Source: Methyloversatilis universalis (GTDB lineage Bacteria > Pseudomonadota > Gammaproteobacteria > Methylococcales > Methylococcaceae). Taken from it: a stretch of DNA of 32,748 bases. The notes under the pieces are model-generated. The model worked only from the letters and a program-made list of their open reading frames with translations. It did not search any database and was not told the origin of the DNA. A program made the translations under genes and the position numbers. Every line of letters starts with the position of its first letter. Within the stretch, counting starts at the first letter, position 1. The stretch is from the NCBI GenBank assembly GCA_020723665.1, contig DYIL01000040.1:1-32748 (forward strand), given 5' to 3'. Of this stretch, positions 1-8,553 are shown in pieces.

Positions 1-78
<78 letters not shown>

Positions 79-89
79 TGGTGACCGCA

Positions 90-118
90 ATCATACCGTG
101 TTTGTAAGTTTTAAGCAA
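90..118 (-). promoter_or_regulatory. sigma-70 promoter of tRNA-Pro
   Basis: On the minus strand a -35 box TTGCTT (113-118) is followed after exactly 17 bp by a -10 box TATGAT (90-95). Transcription would begin about 5 nt before the mature tRNA 5' end at 78. Both boxes are seen directly; activity is inferred. Confidence 0.65.
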
Positions 119-257
119 AATCCGGGTTCGGCGTGCGTACGAGTATGAAAACGAAATCCTTGGACATGGCTCGGGGCAGGCCCATTCTATAGGCTCAAAG
201 CGAACGGCGTACCGAAGTCGACTCTAATTCTCGAGGTATGAAACCGGACGCGAGGCA

Positions 258-762
258 ATGAAACTGCTGGTCTTTCTGGCCCCAGTGTTGCGTCAGGATG
301 TGGCGGCATTCCCGAGGGCGTTTCGGCCATGCAGGGATTCGAGGTACCGGGATATCTCGGCACCCGGTACGAAATCGCACGCCTCGATCATTCATTCGAA
401 CGGGATCTGTCCCGCATTACCGCGACTTATAGCCTTTGGGAGAACGGTGGCGTCGAGGTGGCGAACCGAAGCTTCGATTCCCGAAAGCGGGAATCGCAGG
501 AAGTGACCGGTAGGGTGTATTTCGTCGAAGGTTCGGATATCGGCCGACCGAAGGTTTCGTTTTTTCGGCCTTTTTACAGCGGCTAAAACATCGTCGATCT
601 CGTCAAAGAACCTTACCCACACGCCGTCGTTTCGTAACTCAGCCAAAATTTCTTGCGAATAGTGGTCGAAAACCAAGACGCTCGGATCGTCCGTGTCTAA
701 ACGTCTGATCGATAAGGCGAGAATCCTCGGATGCGCGACAAACCGCTTGATCTCCGTCTGTC
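258..762 (+). pseudogene. broken lipocalin (Blc-type outer-membrane lipoprotein)
   Basis: An ATG at 258 starts a signal-peptide-like stretch (MKLLVFLAP). A frameshift then leads into a lipobox-like ASGC and the lipocalin core: YLGTRYEIARLDHSFER (the family usually has GTWYEIARLDH), then TATYSL, VYFVEGSD and KVSFFRPFYSG. Where the family has GGYN the codon TAC reads TAA (587-589). Further stops and a frame change follow, and the typical C-terminus reappears as RLIDKARILGCATNRLISV in another frame (about 693-762). Blc proteins are small lipid-binding outer-membrane lipoproteins. With at least two frameshifts and several stops this copy cannot make a full protein. A MITE-like repeat begins 109 bp after it. 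Confidence 0.85.
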
Positions 763-870
763 ATCGCGATATACAGCCGGCGCGGTCGATGGTCGAATCG
801 TGTCCTTGTTCGACGGGCATATGCACGCGATTCGATGGGGTGCTCAAAACCACGGATTCTCCGGGAAAGC

Positions 871-976
871 TTAGCAGGCTGTTGAAAAATTCGATGCTCC
901 TACCATAGGTAGTGGGCAACGACGAAACTGTTAACCTACATGTCGTATGCAGAATGCGTTTTTCAACACCCTGTTA
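871..976 (+). repeat. MITE-like element family A, copy 1
   Basis: About 105 bp bounded by an 18-bp imperfect inverted repeat: TAGCAGGCTGTTGAAAAA at the left and the complement of TAACAGGGTGTTGAAAAA at the right (16 of 18 match). The interior carries no gene. Near-identical copies lie at 13427-13530 (inverted) and 32553-32651. The possible target duplication is TTA, which is ambiguous because it can also be read as part of the inverted repeat. The rest of 763-1208 holds no gene that I can support. Confidence 0.85.
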
Positions 977-1208
977 GGTATCGGGATCCCGGCGACTCCC
1001 ATTTCATTGCGCGAGGAGCCGAGATCTTGCGGGAAACGCTGACGCCTTTGTTCCGGACGCCGTTCCATGATGACAGCCACCGCTAAAAGACCCCAATGAT
1101 GGCCGGCCCCGCTTCTTGGAGCATCCTCCGCTTCGCGGTCAGGCTGTTTCGATTAGAAATCATCCCTCATTTTTTAACCCGTTCGAGATTCAAGAAAGGT
1201 CTTTGCCG

Positions 1209-1451
1209 ATGACGGAACCGTATCAGCCTATTAGCTGCAATTTCCACGATGAACTGGAAACGCTCACGGTCATACGCCGGAAATGTGCGATTACCTATCG
1301 GGACAGTTCCGGGGAACCCGTCACCGTCGAGGATTGCATCGAGGATGTTTACGCCAGGAACAAGGAAGAGTTCCTGAAGCTGAGAAACGGGTCGGTCATC
1401 CGTTTGGACCGATTGATCGAGGTGGACGGAAAACGGGTGAAGGACTATTAG
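1209..1451 (+). CDS. Rof/YaeO-like Rho-binding antiterminator
   Basis: An 80-residue protein beginning MTEPYQPISCNFHDELE, which closely resembles the start of E. coli Rof/YaeO (YQPINCDDYDNLE). Rof binds the termination factor Rho and inhibits Rho-dependent termination; the fold is a small Sm-like barrel. Residues 20-45 (TVIRRKCAITYRDSSGE) and the tail RLDRLIEVDGKRV fit the alternating strands of that barrel. ATG 1209 is chosen because AAGAAAGG lies just upstream and the family starts here; an in-frame ATG at 1116 would add 31 residues without family support. It stands alone, and the next gene is on the other strand. Function is inferred from similarity only. Confidence 0.8.
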   Translation: MTEPYQPISCNFHDELETLTVIRRKCAITYRDSSGEPVTVEDCIEDVYARNKEEFLKLRNGSVIRLDRLIEVDGKRVKDY

Positions 1452-1582
1452 GGGGAACAGCGTCGGCGGGCGATACCTGCCTGCGGCCGGCGTAACGTAA
1501 GATTCCGTCACATGTTTTTCGCGTAGCTGGTGGTTCACGCACGCACGCGCGGAATTCGGAAGTTTGTAGGGACGATTCCGGG

Positions 1583-1630
1583 CGCCCATAACCCATCAGA
1601 CAAGGCTCCGAAACCGATGGGTTACGGCGC
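1583..1630. repeat. GGGTTA hairpin repeat, copy 1
   Basis: TAACCCATC (1589-1597) and GATGGGTTA (1616-1624) are perfect inverse complements around an 18-nt loop, with partly paired GCGCC/GGCGC flanks. A related hairpin (TAACCCACC/GGTGGGTTA) lies at 15170-15201, so this is a dispersed palindromic repeat rather than a dedicated terminator; no T-run follows it. It lies between the 3' ends of the rof-like gene and the multicopper oxidase gene. Confidence 0.6.
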
Positions 1631-1712
1631 TCGGAGAGTGGTGTGTTACAGAACGGCTCATACGCGCCCCGCCCGCCTGAAACACCGTTGCTTTCCAGAG
1701 TGGCTGCGACTG

Positions 1713-3458
1713 CTACTCGACCAGAAAGTCCCGCATCATACCCATGTCCTCATGTTCGAGATTATGGCAGTGATACATGAACACGCCCTTAAAGTGATGG
1801 AAGGGCTTGATAAGACGCACGGTTTCGCCCGGCATGACCAGGACGGTGTCCTTCAAACCGCTGCTGATTAAGCCGTCTTTCACTGTCGCATAGGCGTCCG
1901 CTCTCGCGCCGCTCACGCTGCGGCTGATGACTTGGAACTGGTCGCCGTGCAAGTGGATAGGATGCGCCATGGAGAACATCATCCCCATACCGCCGCCCAT
2001 GCCCTGCCCGTCCTGCCGAGACTCACCGTCGTTGCCGCCGCCCATCATGCCCATCATGCGGCCTCTCATGCCGTGGCCCATGCCTCCCATCCCATGCCCC
2101 ATGCCATGACCGCGGGTATGAAAGATCTCAAGGAGCTGCACGGTATCGATCGGAATGCGCTCGAACGGTTGAATGTCGTTGAAGGCATAGGGTCGGCCGT
2201 TGAGCAGCATCGCCATCGGCGACTCGGAAATCGCGATCGGCACCGGCTTGTTCGGATTGGCGACGTCGCTCAGGGTATAGCGGTCGATCTTCGAGAGGCG
2301 GCTCGGCAGCACCGGGCTTTCGCCGGCTTCGCGGGTAACGCGGATCTTGAATAGGGGATAATCACTGCCGACGGGCAAATCCATGGCGCCCATCATGCCC
2401 ATGCCCCCCATCATGCCGCCGCCCATGCCTCCTCGTCCGCCGCGTCGCGTCATGTGCTCGGCCATCATCGGCAGCACGCCGGAAAACGGCAGGCTGCGCA
2501 TCGTCAATTCGGAGCCTTTGGGCCGCCCGCTGAAATCGGCCCAAACATCGAGACGCTCGCCGGGCGCCAGCATTACGTAGGGGAAAGTCTCGGGCGACTC
2601 CAAAAGACCGCCGTCGACGCCGATCACGGTCAGAGGCGTTCCGTCGCTCCAGCCCAGTTTGTAGATGCGGGCGTTGGAGCCGTTGAGGAAACGCAGGCGG
2701 TAGGCACGGCTCGCCACGTCGAACTCGGCATTCGGACGACCGTTGACCAGGATGCGGTCGCCGTAGAATCCCATCATGCGATCGTGCATGTGCGGACCGT
2801 AAATCAACTGGTTCTGCGCGTTGAATCGGCGATCCTGGAGCACGATCGGAATCTCGTACTCACCGGAAGGCAGCTCGAGTTTCGCTTCCTCCTCGTCGTT
2901 CACGATCAGACCGCCGGCAAGACCGTAATACACCTGTCTCGCGGTAATTTCGTGCGGATGCGGATGATAGATATTGAGGCTGGCCCGGTTGATCACTTCG
3001 AATTCATAGACGAAGGTCTCGCCGGGATCGATGATGTACATCGGGTGACCGTCCATCAGCGCCGGAACGTGCAGTCCATGCCAATGGGTGATGGTGGGTT
3101 CCATCAGTTCGTTGCGGAAGTGGATGCGGACCTTCTGGCCTTTCTGCACGCGGATGATCGGCCCGAGATGGCAACTCGGCATCTCGGTCAGCGTATCCTT
3201 CGGTCCGCTTATCAATTTGGCCGTGTAGTGCTGCACCCGCGTGGGTGAGCCCGGCAGAATGGGTACGGAGCCTAGGCCGGCGACTAATTCGAACTCGACA
3301 TCCGGTTTGAAGTCGGGCGATGCCCGGTTGGGGGCCAGCTTGGGCATGCCGTGCATCTCCATGGCGCGCACCCATGCCGGCATGCTCGCCGCGGCAAATA
3401 AACCGACGCCGGTTTGAAGAATGAAGCGGCGGCGCGAACGGTCGACTGGATCTTGCAT
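1713..3458 (-). CDS. Met-rich multicopper oxidase (CueO/CopA-like), Tat-exported
   Basis: 581 residues with a twin-arginine signal (SRRRFIL, residues 8-14) and an Ala-rich export segment. All four copper motifs are present: HWHGLH (125-130), HPHPHE (165-170), HPIHLHGDQF (about 500-510) and, near the C-terminus, HCHNLEHEDMGMM, which has the type-1 Cys and an axial Met. Two Met/His/Gly-rich segments (about 330-355 and 445-500, repeats of GMGHGM) resemble the methionine-rich inserts with which CueO-type enzymes capture Cu(I). The likely role is periplasmic cuprous oxidase in copper tolerance; substrate use is inferred. A good ribosome site (GGAGAGG) precedes the ATG. It is monocistronic. CueO, CopA and related laccases cannot be separated by eye. 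Confidence 0.9.
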   Translation of the reverse strand: MQDPVDRSRRRFILQTGVGLFAAASMPAWVRAMEMHGMPKLAPNRASPDFKPDVEFELVAGLGSVPILPGSPTRVQHYTAKLISGPKDTLTEMPSCHLGPIIRVQKGQKVRIHFRNELMEPTITHWHGLHVPALMDGHPMYIIDPGETFVYEFEVINRASLNIYHPHPHEITARQVYYGLAGGLIVNDEEEAKLELPSGEYEIPIVLQDRRFNAQNQLIYGPHMHDRMMGFYGDRILVNGRPNAEFDVASRAYRLRFLNGSNARIYKLGWSDGTPLTVIGVDGGLLESPETFPYVMLAPGERLDVWADFSGRPKGSELTMRSLPFSGVLPMMAEHMTRRGGRGGMGGGMMGGMGMMGAMDLPVGSDYPLFKIRVTREAGESPVLPSRLSKIDRYTLSDVANPNKPVPIAISESPMAMLLNGRPYAFNDIQPFERIPIDTVQLLEIFHTRGHGMGHGMGGMGHGMRGRMMGMMGGGNDGESRQDGQGMGGGMGMMFSMAHPIHLHGDQFQVISRSVSGARADAYATVKDGLISSGLKDTVLVMPGETVRLIKPFHHFKGVFMYHCHNLEHEDMGMMRDFLVE

Positions 3459-3748
3459 AACCTCTCCTCGAATCTGTCGTTATCGTTGCAGACACTTCGG
3501 CCGCGCCTCTTGGGGATGGTCCCCTCGAGCGGCCAGCGCCTATGAATAGACCTCATCTTCCTGGAAACCCGATGATCGCGCAGTCCTGCCGACCGGTACT
3601 ATGATACGCCTACGACCGGAGCAATTAGATCACTATTCCATGATTTTCTAATGGACAGATTGTCGCAGGTCTCTTTCACCAGCCCGTTTTTGCCGTGAAT
3701 CCCCGAAATCTCGTCGGATCTGAATCGCGCAACGACTTTGCAAAACCG

Positions 3749-4489
3749 ATGTCGGTATTTTTTATGGAAAGCAAACGGCGTAGATCTTTCATCGATTACA
3801 TACAGCGAAACATTCTCGCGGGGCTCGTCGTCCTGACTCCGATTCTGCTCACCTGGCTGGTTTTCGACTTCATCCTCGCAAAGCTGATCGCCTTCGGTCG
3901 GCCCTGGATCCCGGCTTTGTACCGAGCCGTTTATACGTTTTCCCCCAAGCTCGCGGACTGGATGATCAACGGCTGGATCGATTCGCTGCTTGCCTTGCTG
4001 ATCACCTTGATCTTGCTCTTCCTGCTCGGCTGGATGACGAGCCGCTTGGTGGGGCGGCAAATCCTGATCGGATTCGAACTGTTGCTGGATAAGATTCCGG
4101 TACTCAAAGCCATCTACGGCTCCACCAAGCGATTGCTCTTGGCCTTCCAGGCGCAGCCGGAACAAATCCAGCGGGTCGTGCTGATCAGCTATCCCACCGA
4201 GAAAATGCGGGCTGTGGCTTTTGTGACCCGCATCGTCCGGGATACCGACACCGGCGAGGAACTGGCGGTCGTTTATATGCCCACGGCTCCGAATCCGACC
4301 TCCGGCTACATGGAAATCGTGCCGCTTTCGCAAGTAACGCCCACCGACTGGACCGTGGAAGAAGGCATGCAGTTCATCATCTCGTGCGGAGCCAGCACCC
4401 GCGAACACGTCGATTTTTCGAAGATTGTTCGAAGCGGACGGGATTCCCGCGAAATCCCAGTGAAGGAGCCGCCGATCAATTCGGGATGA
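3749..4489 (+). CDS. DUF502 family membrane protein
   Basis: About 246 residues. Two strong hydrophobic segments lie near the N-terminus (NILAGLVVLTPILLTWLVF, and SLLALLITLILLFLLGWMTSRL about 50 residues later). A hydrophilic domain follows with the DUF502 hallmarks: IPVLKAIYGSTKRLL, PTAPNPTSGYMEIVP and a region ending in GMQFIISCGA. Members are inner-membrane proteins of unknown function. The start is uncertain: ATG 3749 and ATG 3764 are both in frame and neither has a clear ribosome site; GTG 3695 is possible but extends beyond the usual family start. It is not obviously in an operon; the next gene begins 263 bp later. Confidence 0.85.
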   Translation: MSVFFMESKRRRSFIDYIQRNILAGLVVLTPILLTWLVFDFILAKLIAFGRPWIPALYRAVYTFSPKLADWMINGWIDSLLALLITLILLFLLGWMTSRLVGRQILIGFELLLDKIPVLKAIYGSTKRLLLAFQAQPEQIQRVVLISYPTEKMRAVAFVTRIVRDTDTGEELAVVYMPTAPNPTSGYMEIVPLSQVTPTDWTVEEGMQFIISCGASTREHVDFSKIVRSGRDSREIPVKEPPINSG

Positions 4490-4752
4490 GATTTGCGTTT
4501 TCCGATGTCTTATCTCGCCCGATCTTGTCAAAGGATTGAAAGGCTGGCACGGAATTGCAAAGCGATTGTCACGAGTACGCGGATTCCCCGACGCCTGGTC
4601 GAGAACCCGATCCTGGGGGTTTGAGCTTCTTGCGATAGACTTCCGGGGGAAAGCTCGAGAATCCGCGAGAACGTTTCGATCTGGATGAATCACGGTGCAA
4701 GGATATCTCGCTTTATTGTCCGCTGGCCGGACCTACCGAACGGAGAAACGCC

Positions 4753-5976
4753 ATGGGATCACGTACAGCTTTGCGCCTCGGGCGCGTTGCGGGCATCGAA
4801 ATCTTAGTCGACTGGAGCCTGCTCATCATCTTCTCGCTCATTACCTTGAGTCTCGGAGCCGGCTTGTTTCCGGCCTGGCACCCGGACTGGGGATCACTGC
4901 TGGTCTGGGGCACGGCTCTCGCCGCGGCGCTACTGTTCTTCGCTTCGGTGCTTTTGCATGAGCTGTCCCACGCCATAGTCGGCCGCGCCAACGGCATTCC
5001 GATCCCGCGCATCACCTTGTTCATGTTCGGCGGGATGGCGCATATGGAGAAAGAGCCGCCGTCCTGGCGGGCAGAGCTCTATATGGCGGCTGTAGGACCA
5101 ATTACCAGTCTCGCGCTGGGGTTCATCTTTCTGACGCTTGCCAAGATCGTGATCGGGCCGATCGAGATCGATCCGGACAACCCGCGGCAATCGTTCGCGC
5201 ATTTGGGTCCCACGGTCAGCCTGCTCATGTGGCTGGGTCCCGTCAACATCATCCTCGGTCTGTTCAATCTGGTTCCCGGTTTCCCGCTCGACGGCGGAAG
5301 GATTCTACGCGCCGCGATGTGGGGCGCGACCGGTGATCTGGTTGCGGCAACGCGCCGTGCGTCGGCGATCGGACAGGCATTTGCCTGGGTGCTGATGGGG
5401 TCGGGCTTTCTCATGATGCTGGGATTGCGCGTACCGATATTCGGCGGCGGTTTCGCGAACGGGCTGTGGCTCGCGTTGATCGGCTGGTTCCTCAACAATG
5501 CAGCCGTCGTGAGCTACCGCCAGCTGCTCGTTCACCAATCGCTCGAAGACGTGCCCGTCCTGCGTCTCATGCACACCCGATTCGAGCGGGTGACGCCGCA
5601 ATTGTCCATTCAGGAGCTGGTGGACGAATATGTGATGCCGAGCGGCCAACGCGCTTTCCCGGTCGAGGAACGCGGCCGTTTCATCGGACTCATCTGCCTT
5701 CGCGATCTGCCTAAGCGCCCGCGTAGCGCATGGCATACTACGACAGTCGCCGAGATTATGACGCCTGCCGATAAACTGGCGACCCTCGCTCCCGAACAAG
5801 ACGCGGCCGCGGCGCTGGACCTTTTCGGAAAGCACGATGTCAATCAGCTGCCGGTGGTCAAAGGCGGTCAAGTGCTCGGGCTGGTCCGGCGCGAGGACAT
5901 TTTGAAATGGCTGTCGCTTCACACCGGACTATCCTTCGCTGGCCGCGACCAGCCCGTTTCGAGGCTTCTGGGCTAA
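4753..5976 (+). CDS. site-2 (M50) zinc metalloprotease with CBS domains
   Basis: 407 residues. HELSH at 69-73 gives the HExxH zinc ligands and catalytic Glu inside a membrane helix. NLVPGFPLDGGR (about 172-183) supplies the third ligand (the NPDG-type motif of the S2P/SpoIVFB family). Five or six hydrophobic segments cover residues 20-240. Two CBS repeats follow (about 250-310 and 325-390), including VAEIMTP and NQLPVVKGGQVLGLVRREDIL. CBS pairs usually bind adenine nucleotides, so proteolysis may respond to energy charge; the substrate is unknown. GGAG lies just before the ATG. It converges on the antiporter gene with a 17-bp gap. Confidence 0.92.
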   Translation: MGSRTALRLGRVAGIEILVDWSLLIIFSLITLSLGAGLFPAWHPDWGSLLVWGTALAAALLFFASVLLHELSHAIVGRANGIPIPRITLFMFGGMAHMEKEPPSWRAELYMAAVGPITSLALGFIFLTLAKIVIGPIEIDPDNPRQSFAHLGPTVSLLMWLGPVNIILGLFNLVPGFPLDGGRILRAAMWGATGDLVAATRRASAIGQAFAWVLMGSGFLMMLGLRVPIFGGGFANGLWLALIGWFLNNAAVVSYRQLLVHQSLEDVPVLRLMHTRFERVTPQLSIQELVDEYVMPSGQRAFPVEERGRFIGLICLRDLPKRPRSAWHTTTVAEIMTPADKLATLAPEQDAAAALDLFGKHDVNQLPVVKGGQVLGLVRREDILKWLSLHTGLSFAGRDQPVSRLLG

Positions 5977-5993
5977 CAGACGCACGTCGACAT

Positions 5994-7226
5994 TCAACGC
6001 TTGCGGAACGGTTCAGAAGCAAGGCGCGAACCGAACCACAGGTAATACCCTTTCAACAGCAGCGGCGAGAAGATGGTCGTGAAAGCGACGACGATGATCA
6101 AAGCGGCGTAGATTTCGTGACTCAAGATATCCGAGGTCCGCCCCAGCTCGGCAAAGATCAGCCCCACCTCACCGCGCGGAATCATCGCGAGCCCTACGGC
6201 AAAGCGCGTTACCCAGCGCTCGCGGATGAACAAGGCGCTGAACAGCTTGCCCACCAAGGCGACACCGATCACGGACAGCGAAAACACCCAAATGAACGGC
6301 GACGTCCAATCGATGGTTCGGAGATTCAGCGACAGCCCGACCATCACGAAGAAAATCGGCACGAACAAATGGATGATGGGACGCATCTGGTTTTCGATGC
6401 GGTCCGCGAATTCCGTCCCGGCGTGCACGGCCAGGCCGAAAGGCAGAAAAAATCGTCGGGATAGGGCAAGTCCCGCCGCGAACCCGCCGAGCAGTTCCGG
6501 AGCGCCAATCTCGTGAGACAACCAGGCGAAGAAAAGCACCAGGGACACCACGGTCGTGGGAATCAATCCCGGGGTCTGGCTGACTTCGTCGAAGCGCCTG
6601 ATCACCAGCGAGATGAGCTTGGCGCAGATCGGAGCCAGCAGGAAGAATATGCTGATGAACAGCAGGACCCGCCCGGCATTCGCATAAATGATGCCGCCGC
6701 CGATGGAAAACTCGTACAGTATCGCGAGCAGCACCACACCCAGGATATCGTCGATCACCGCTGCCCCAAGCACCAGCTGCGCTTCGTGGGACTGCCTCTG
6801 GTGCAGGTCGGTCAACACCCGTATGGTGATGCCTATGCTGGTTGCGGTCAGCGTTCCGCCGATGAAAAGTGACTCCAGCAACGGGCGTCCGAAAACGTCG
6901 TGACTCACGACGAAGCCGAATACGAACGGCAGGATGAATCCCGTGACCGCGACGATCGAGGATTTGAAGCCGGCACGGGCCAGCTGACGGACATCGGTTT
7001 CGAGGCCCGCCTCGAACAGCAACAGAATGATCCCGATTTCGGCCAGCATGCGGATGGTCTGGCTCGGTTCAATCCAACCCAGGGCGGTGGGTCCCAGAAT
7101 GACGCCGGCCAAGAGCTCTCCGACGACCGGAGGCACCCGCGCGAGCGCCGACAGCTCGGCGAATATGCGCGCGCTCAGGAGAATGATCAGAAGATTGAGA
7201 AAGAATCCGTGTACCGGATATTCCAT
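5994..7226 (-). CDS. CPA2-type cation/proton antiporter
   Basis: About 410 residues with 12 or so hydrophobic segments and no C-terminal RCK/TrkA domain. GELLAGVILGPTALG near the N-terminus and GGTLTATSIGITIRVL are typical of the Na+/H+ exchanger family. VIDDILGVVLL carries the paired Asp of electrogenic NapA/NhaA-like transporters. GLAMIPRGEVGLIFAELG near the C-terminus is the conserved late-helix motif. It is expected in the inner membrane exchanging Na+ or K+ for H+; the ion is not visible in the sequence. ATG 7226 is chosen because GGGAG lies 9 nt upstream and the family starts here; a TTG at 7274 would add 16 polar residues. It is transcribed away from the DUF1538 operon. Confidence 0.92.
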   Translation of the reverse strand: MEYPVHGFFLNLLIILLSARIFAELSALARVPPVVGELLAGVILGPTALGWIEPSQTIRMLAEIGIILLLFEAGLETDVRQLARAGFKSSIVAVTGFILPFVFGFVVSHDVFGRPLLESLFIGGTLTATSIGITIRVLTDLHQRQSHEAQLVLGAAVIDDILGVVLLAILYEFSIGGGIIYANAGRVLLFISIFFLLAPICAKLISLVIRRFDEVSQTPGLIPTTVVSLVLFFAWLSHEIGAPELLGGFAAGLALSRRFFLPFGLAVHAGTEFADRIENQMRPIIHLFVPIFFVMVGLSLNLRTIDWTSPFIWVFSLSVIGVALVGKLFSALFIRERWVTRFAVGLAMIPRGEVGLIFAELGRTSDILSHEIYAALIIVVAFTTIFSPLLLKGYYLWFGSRLASEPFRKR

Positions 7227-7794
7227 GGGGTAAAGTCTCCCGACGTGCCGATGCTGCGAACTCGTTCCAGCCAAAACCTAGAGAAACGGAAAACCGCATG
7301 GACGGTCAAGTCCGGTGTGAATCCCGAGACTCCCCCGACCCGTAGCCCCTGTGATGGCATCTTCCCGGCTCCCGTCGATACATCGGACGGACAAACCCTG
7401 TCTCGGTCGCGCGAGCACATTTTCATTTCGCGTGTAGGGACGAATAATTCGCCCCCCATGCCGTAAACACCAATCGAAAAGACTCTAAACGCGCCGCACA
7501 TCGGATAAACCGGAAGACCTGCCGGGTATAATGCCGATTCAGTGTACCAAGGATGCGACATGCAACTTGCATGCATCGACGTGAATGGCCGATGATTGGG
7601 TTAACTTGCCCTGGTGCTCCACTTTTTGCTCAGGCTGATCATCCCGCCCCGGTTCGTCGAAACTCAGGAGCAGCGCTCTTCCAAACACTGCGTGCGCAAT
7701 ACCGCCGGGGTCGGGTCTGGTCCTTCGCCTGGGCACCGTTACGCCGGGTCACGCCTCCGCAACTTCAACGTCGAGCAAGATTCAAGATGTACTT
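7227..7794. other. divergent intergenic region between antiporter and DUF1538 operon
   Basis: 568 bp with no supported gene. It holds a TATAAT box at 7527-7532 facing the DUF1538 operon and a perfect 15-bp palindrome at 7559-7573. At 7308-7346 (AAGTCCGGTGTGAATCC through CCCCCGACCCGTAGC) there is a patch reminiscent of the cobalamin riboswitch core; I treat this as suggestive only. Transcripts in both directions must start in or near this region. Confidence 0.5.
7527..7573 (+). promoter_or_regulatory. candidate promoter and operator of the DUF1538 operon
   Basis: TATAAT at 7527-7532 is a consensus -10 box; no good -35 is seen 17 bp upstream. Beginning 27 bp downstream, CATGCAA-C-TTGCATG (7559-7573) is a perfect palindrome of the size bound by dimeric repressors. 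The 5' leader to the first gene would be about 250 nt, long enough for further regulation. Function is inferred. Confidence 0.35.
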
Positions 7795-8553
7795 ATGCAG
7801 TTAAGGTTTCCTTTCATCCAGCGGCTCTTGCATAACCGCTTTTTTCGGCAAGTGCTCGCCAGCGCACTGGATCTGGTGCCCGTTATAGCCGTTACCCTAT
7901 TCTTTCAGCTCCTGGTCATCCAGCAGCCTATTCCCGAAGCCGGACGGTTTGTCTCCGGCATCTTGCTGGTCGTTGTGGGTCTAACTTTTTTTATACAAGG
8001 TTTGAAGTTGGGACTGTTCCCGCTGGGTGAAAGCATGGCCCATGCTTTCGTACGCAAGGGCAGCCCGTTCTGGATATTGGTGTTCGCTTTCGCCTTAGGC
8101 TTCGGTGCTACCATAGCGGAACCGGCTCTCATGGCGGTTGCCGACGAAGCAGCCCGAATCGCCTCGGACGGTGGGGTGATCGAAGCTACGCAAGAAGCGC
8201 GCAAAGCGTATGCGCTCGGTCTTCGCCTCACCGTCGCCGTGGCCGTAGGCTGCGCTCTCATCATCAGCACCATCCGAATTATCCGGGGCTGGCCGCTTCC
8301 TTATGTGATCATCGCGGGCTACTTGGGCGTGGCTGTTATGACGATTTTCGCGCCCCCGGAAATCATCGGCATCGCCTACGATTCCGGAGGTGTCACGACC
8401 TCCACGATCACCGTACCTTTGGTGACCGCGCTCGGAGTGGGACTCTCGTCCTCCCTCCCCGGCCGCAATCCCGTGAGTGACGGTTTCGGACTGATCGCTC
8501 TGTCCGCCTTGATGCCGATGATCTTCGTGATGGGATACGGGATAGTCGCATGA
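7795..8553 (+). CDS. DUF1538 membrane protein, first of a pair
   Basis: 252 residues and strongly hydrophobic, with about six or seven membrane segments. DUF1538 signatures are GFGATIAEPALMAVADEA (about 100-118) and AYDSGGVTTSTITVP, then LPGRNPVSDGFGLIAL near the C-terminus. The same motifs recur in the next gene, so the two are paralogous halves of one membrane system. I recall a report that a DUF1538 pair from Halomonas (named UmpAB) acts as a Na+(Li+,K+)/H+ antiporter; that recollection should be checked. Its TGA overlaps the ATG of the second gene by 4 nt (ATGA), implying translational coupling. ATG 7795 has only a weak ribosome site. Confidence 0.88.
   Translation: MQLRFPFIQRLLHNRFFRQVLASALDLVPVIAVTLFFQLLVIQQPIPEAGRFVSGILLVVVGLTFFIQGLKLGLFPLGESMAHAFVRKGSPFWILVFAFALGFGATIAEPALMAVADEAARIASDGGVIEATQEARKAYALGLRLTVAVAVGCALIISTIRIIRGWPLPYVIIAGYLGVAVMTIFAPPEIIGIAYDSGGVTTSTITVPLVTALGVGLSSSLPGRNPVSDGFGLIALSALMPMIFVMGYGIVA

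Noticed and set aside
1396..1596. Small minus-strand frame opposite the rof-like gene
   Set aside because: Antisense to a gene with family support and a ribosome site.
2454..3248. A 264-codon plus-strand frame inside the multicopper oxidase region
   Set aside because: Shadow of the oxidase gene; no signal or domain.
3599..4693. A 364-codon open frame on the minus strand opposite the DUF502 gene
   Set aside because: Its composition is polar and low in hydrophobic patterns, and it is the antisense shadow of a clear membrane-protein gene.
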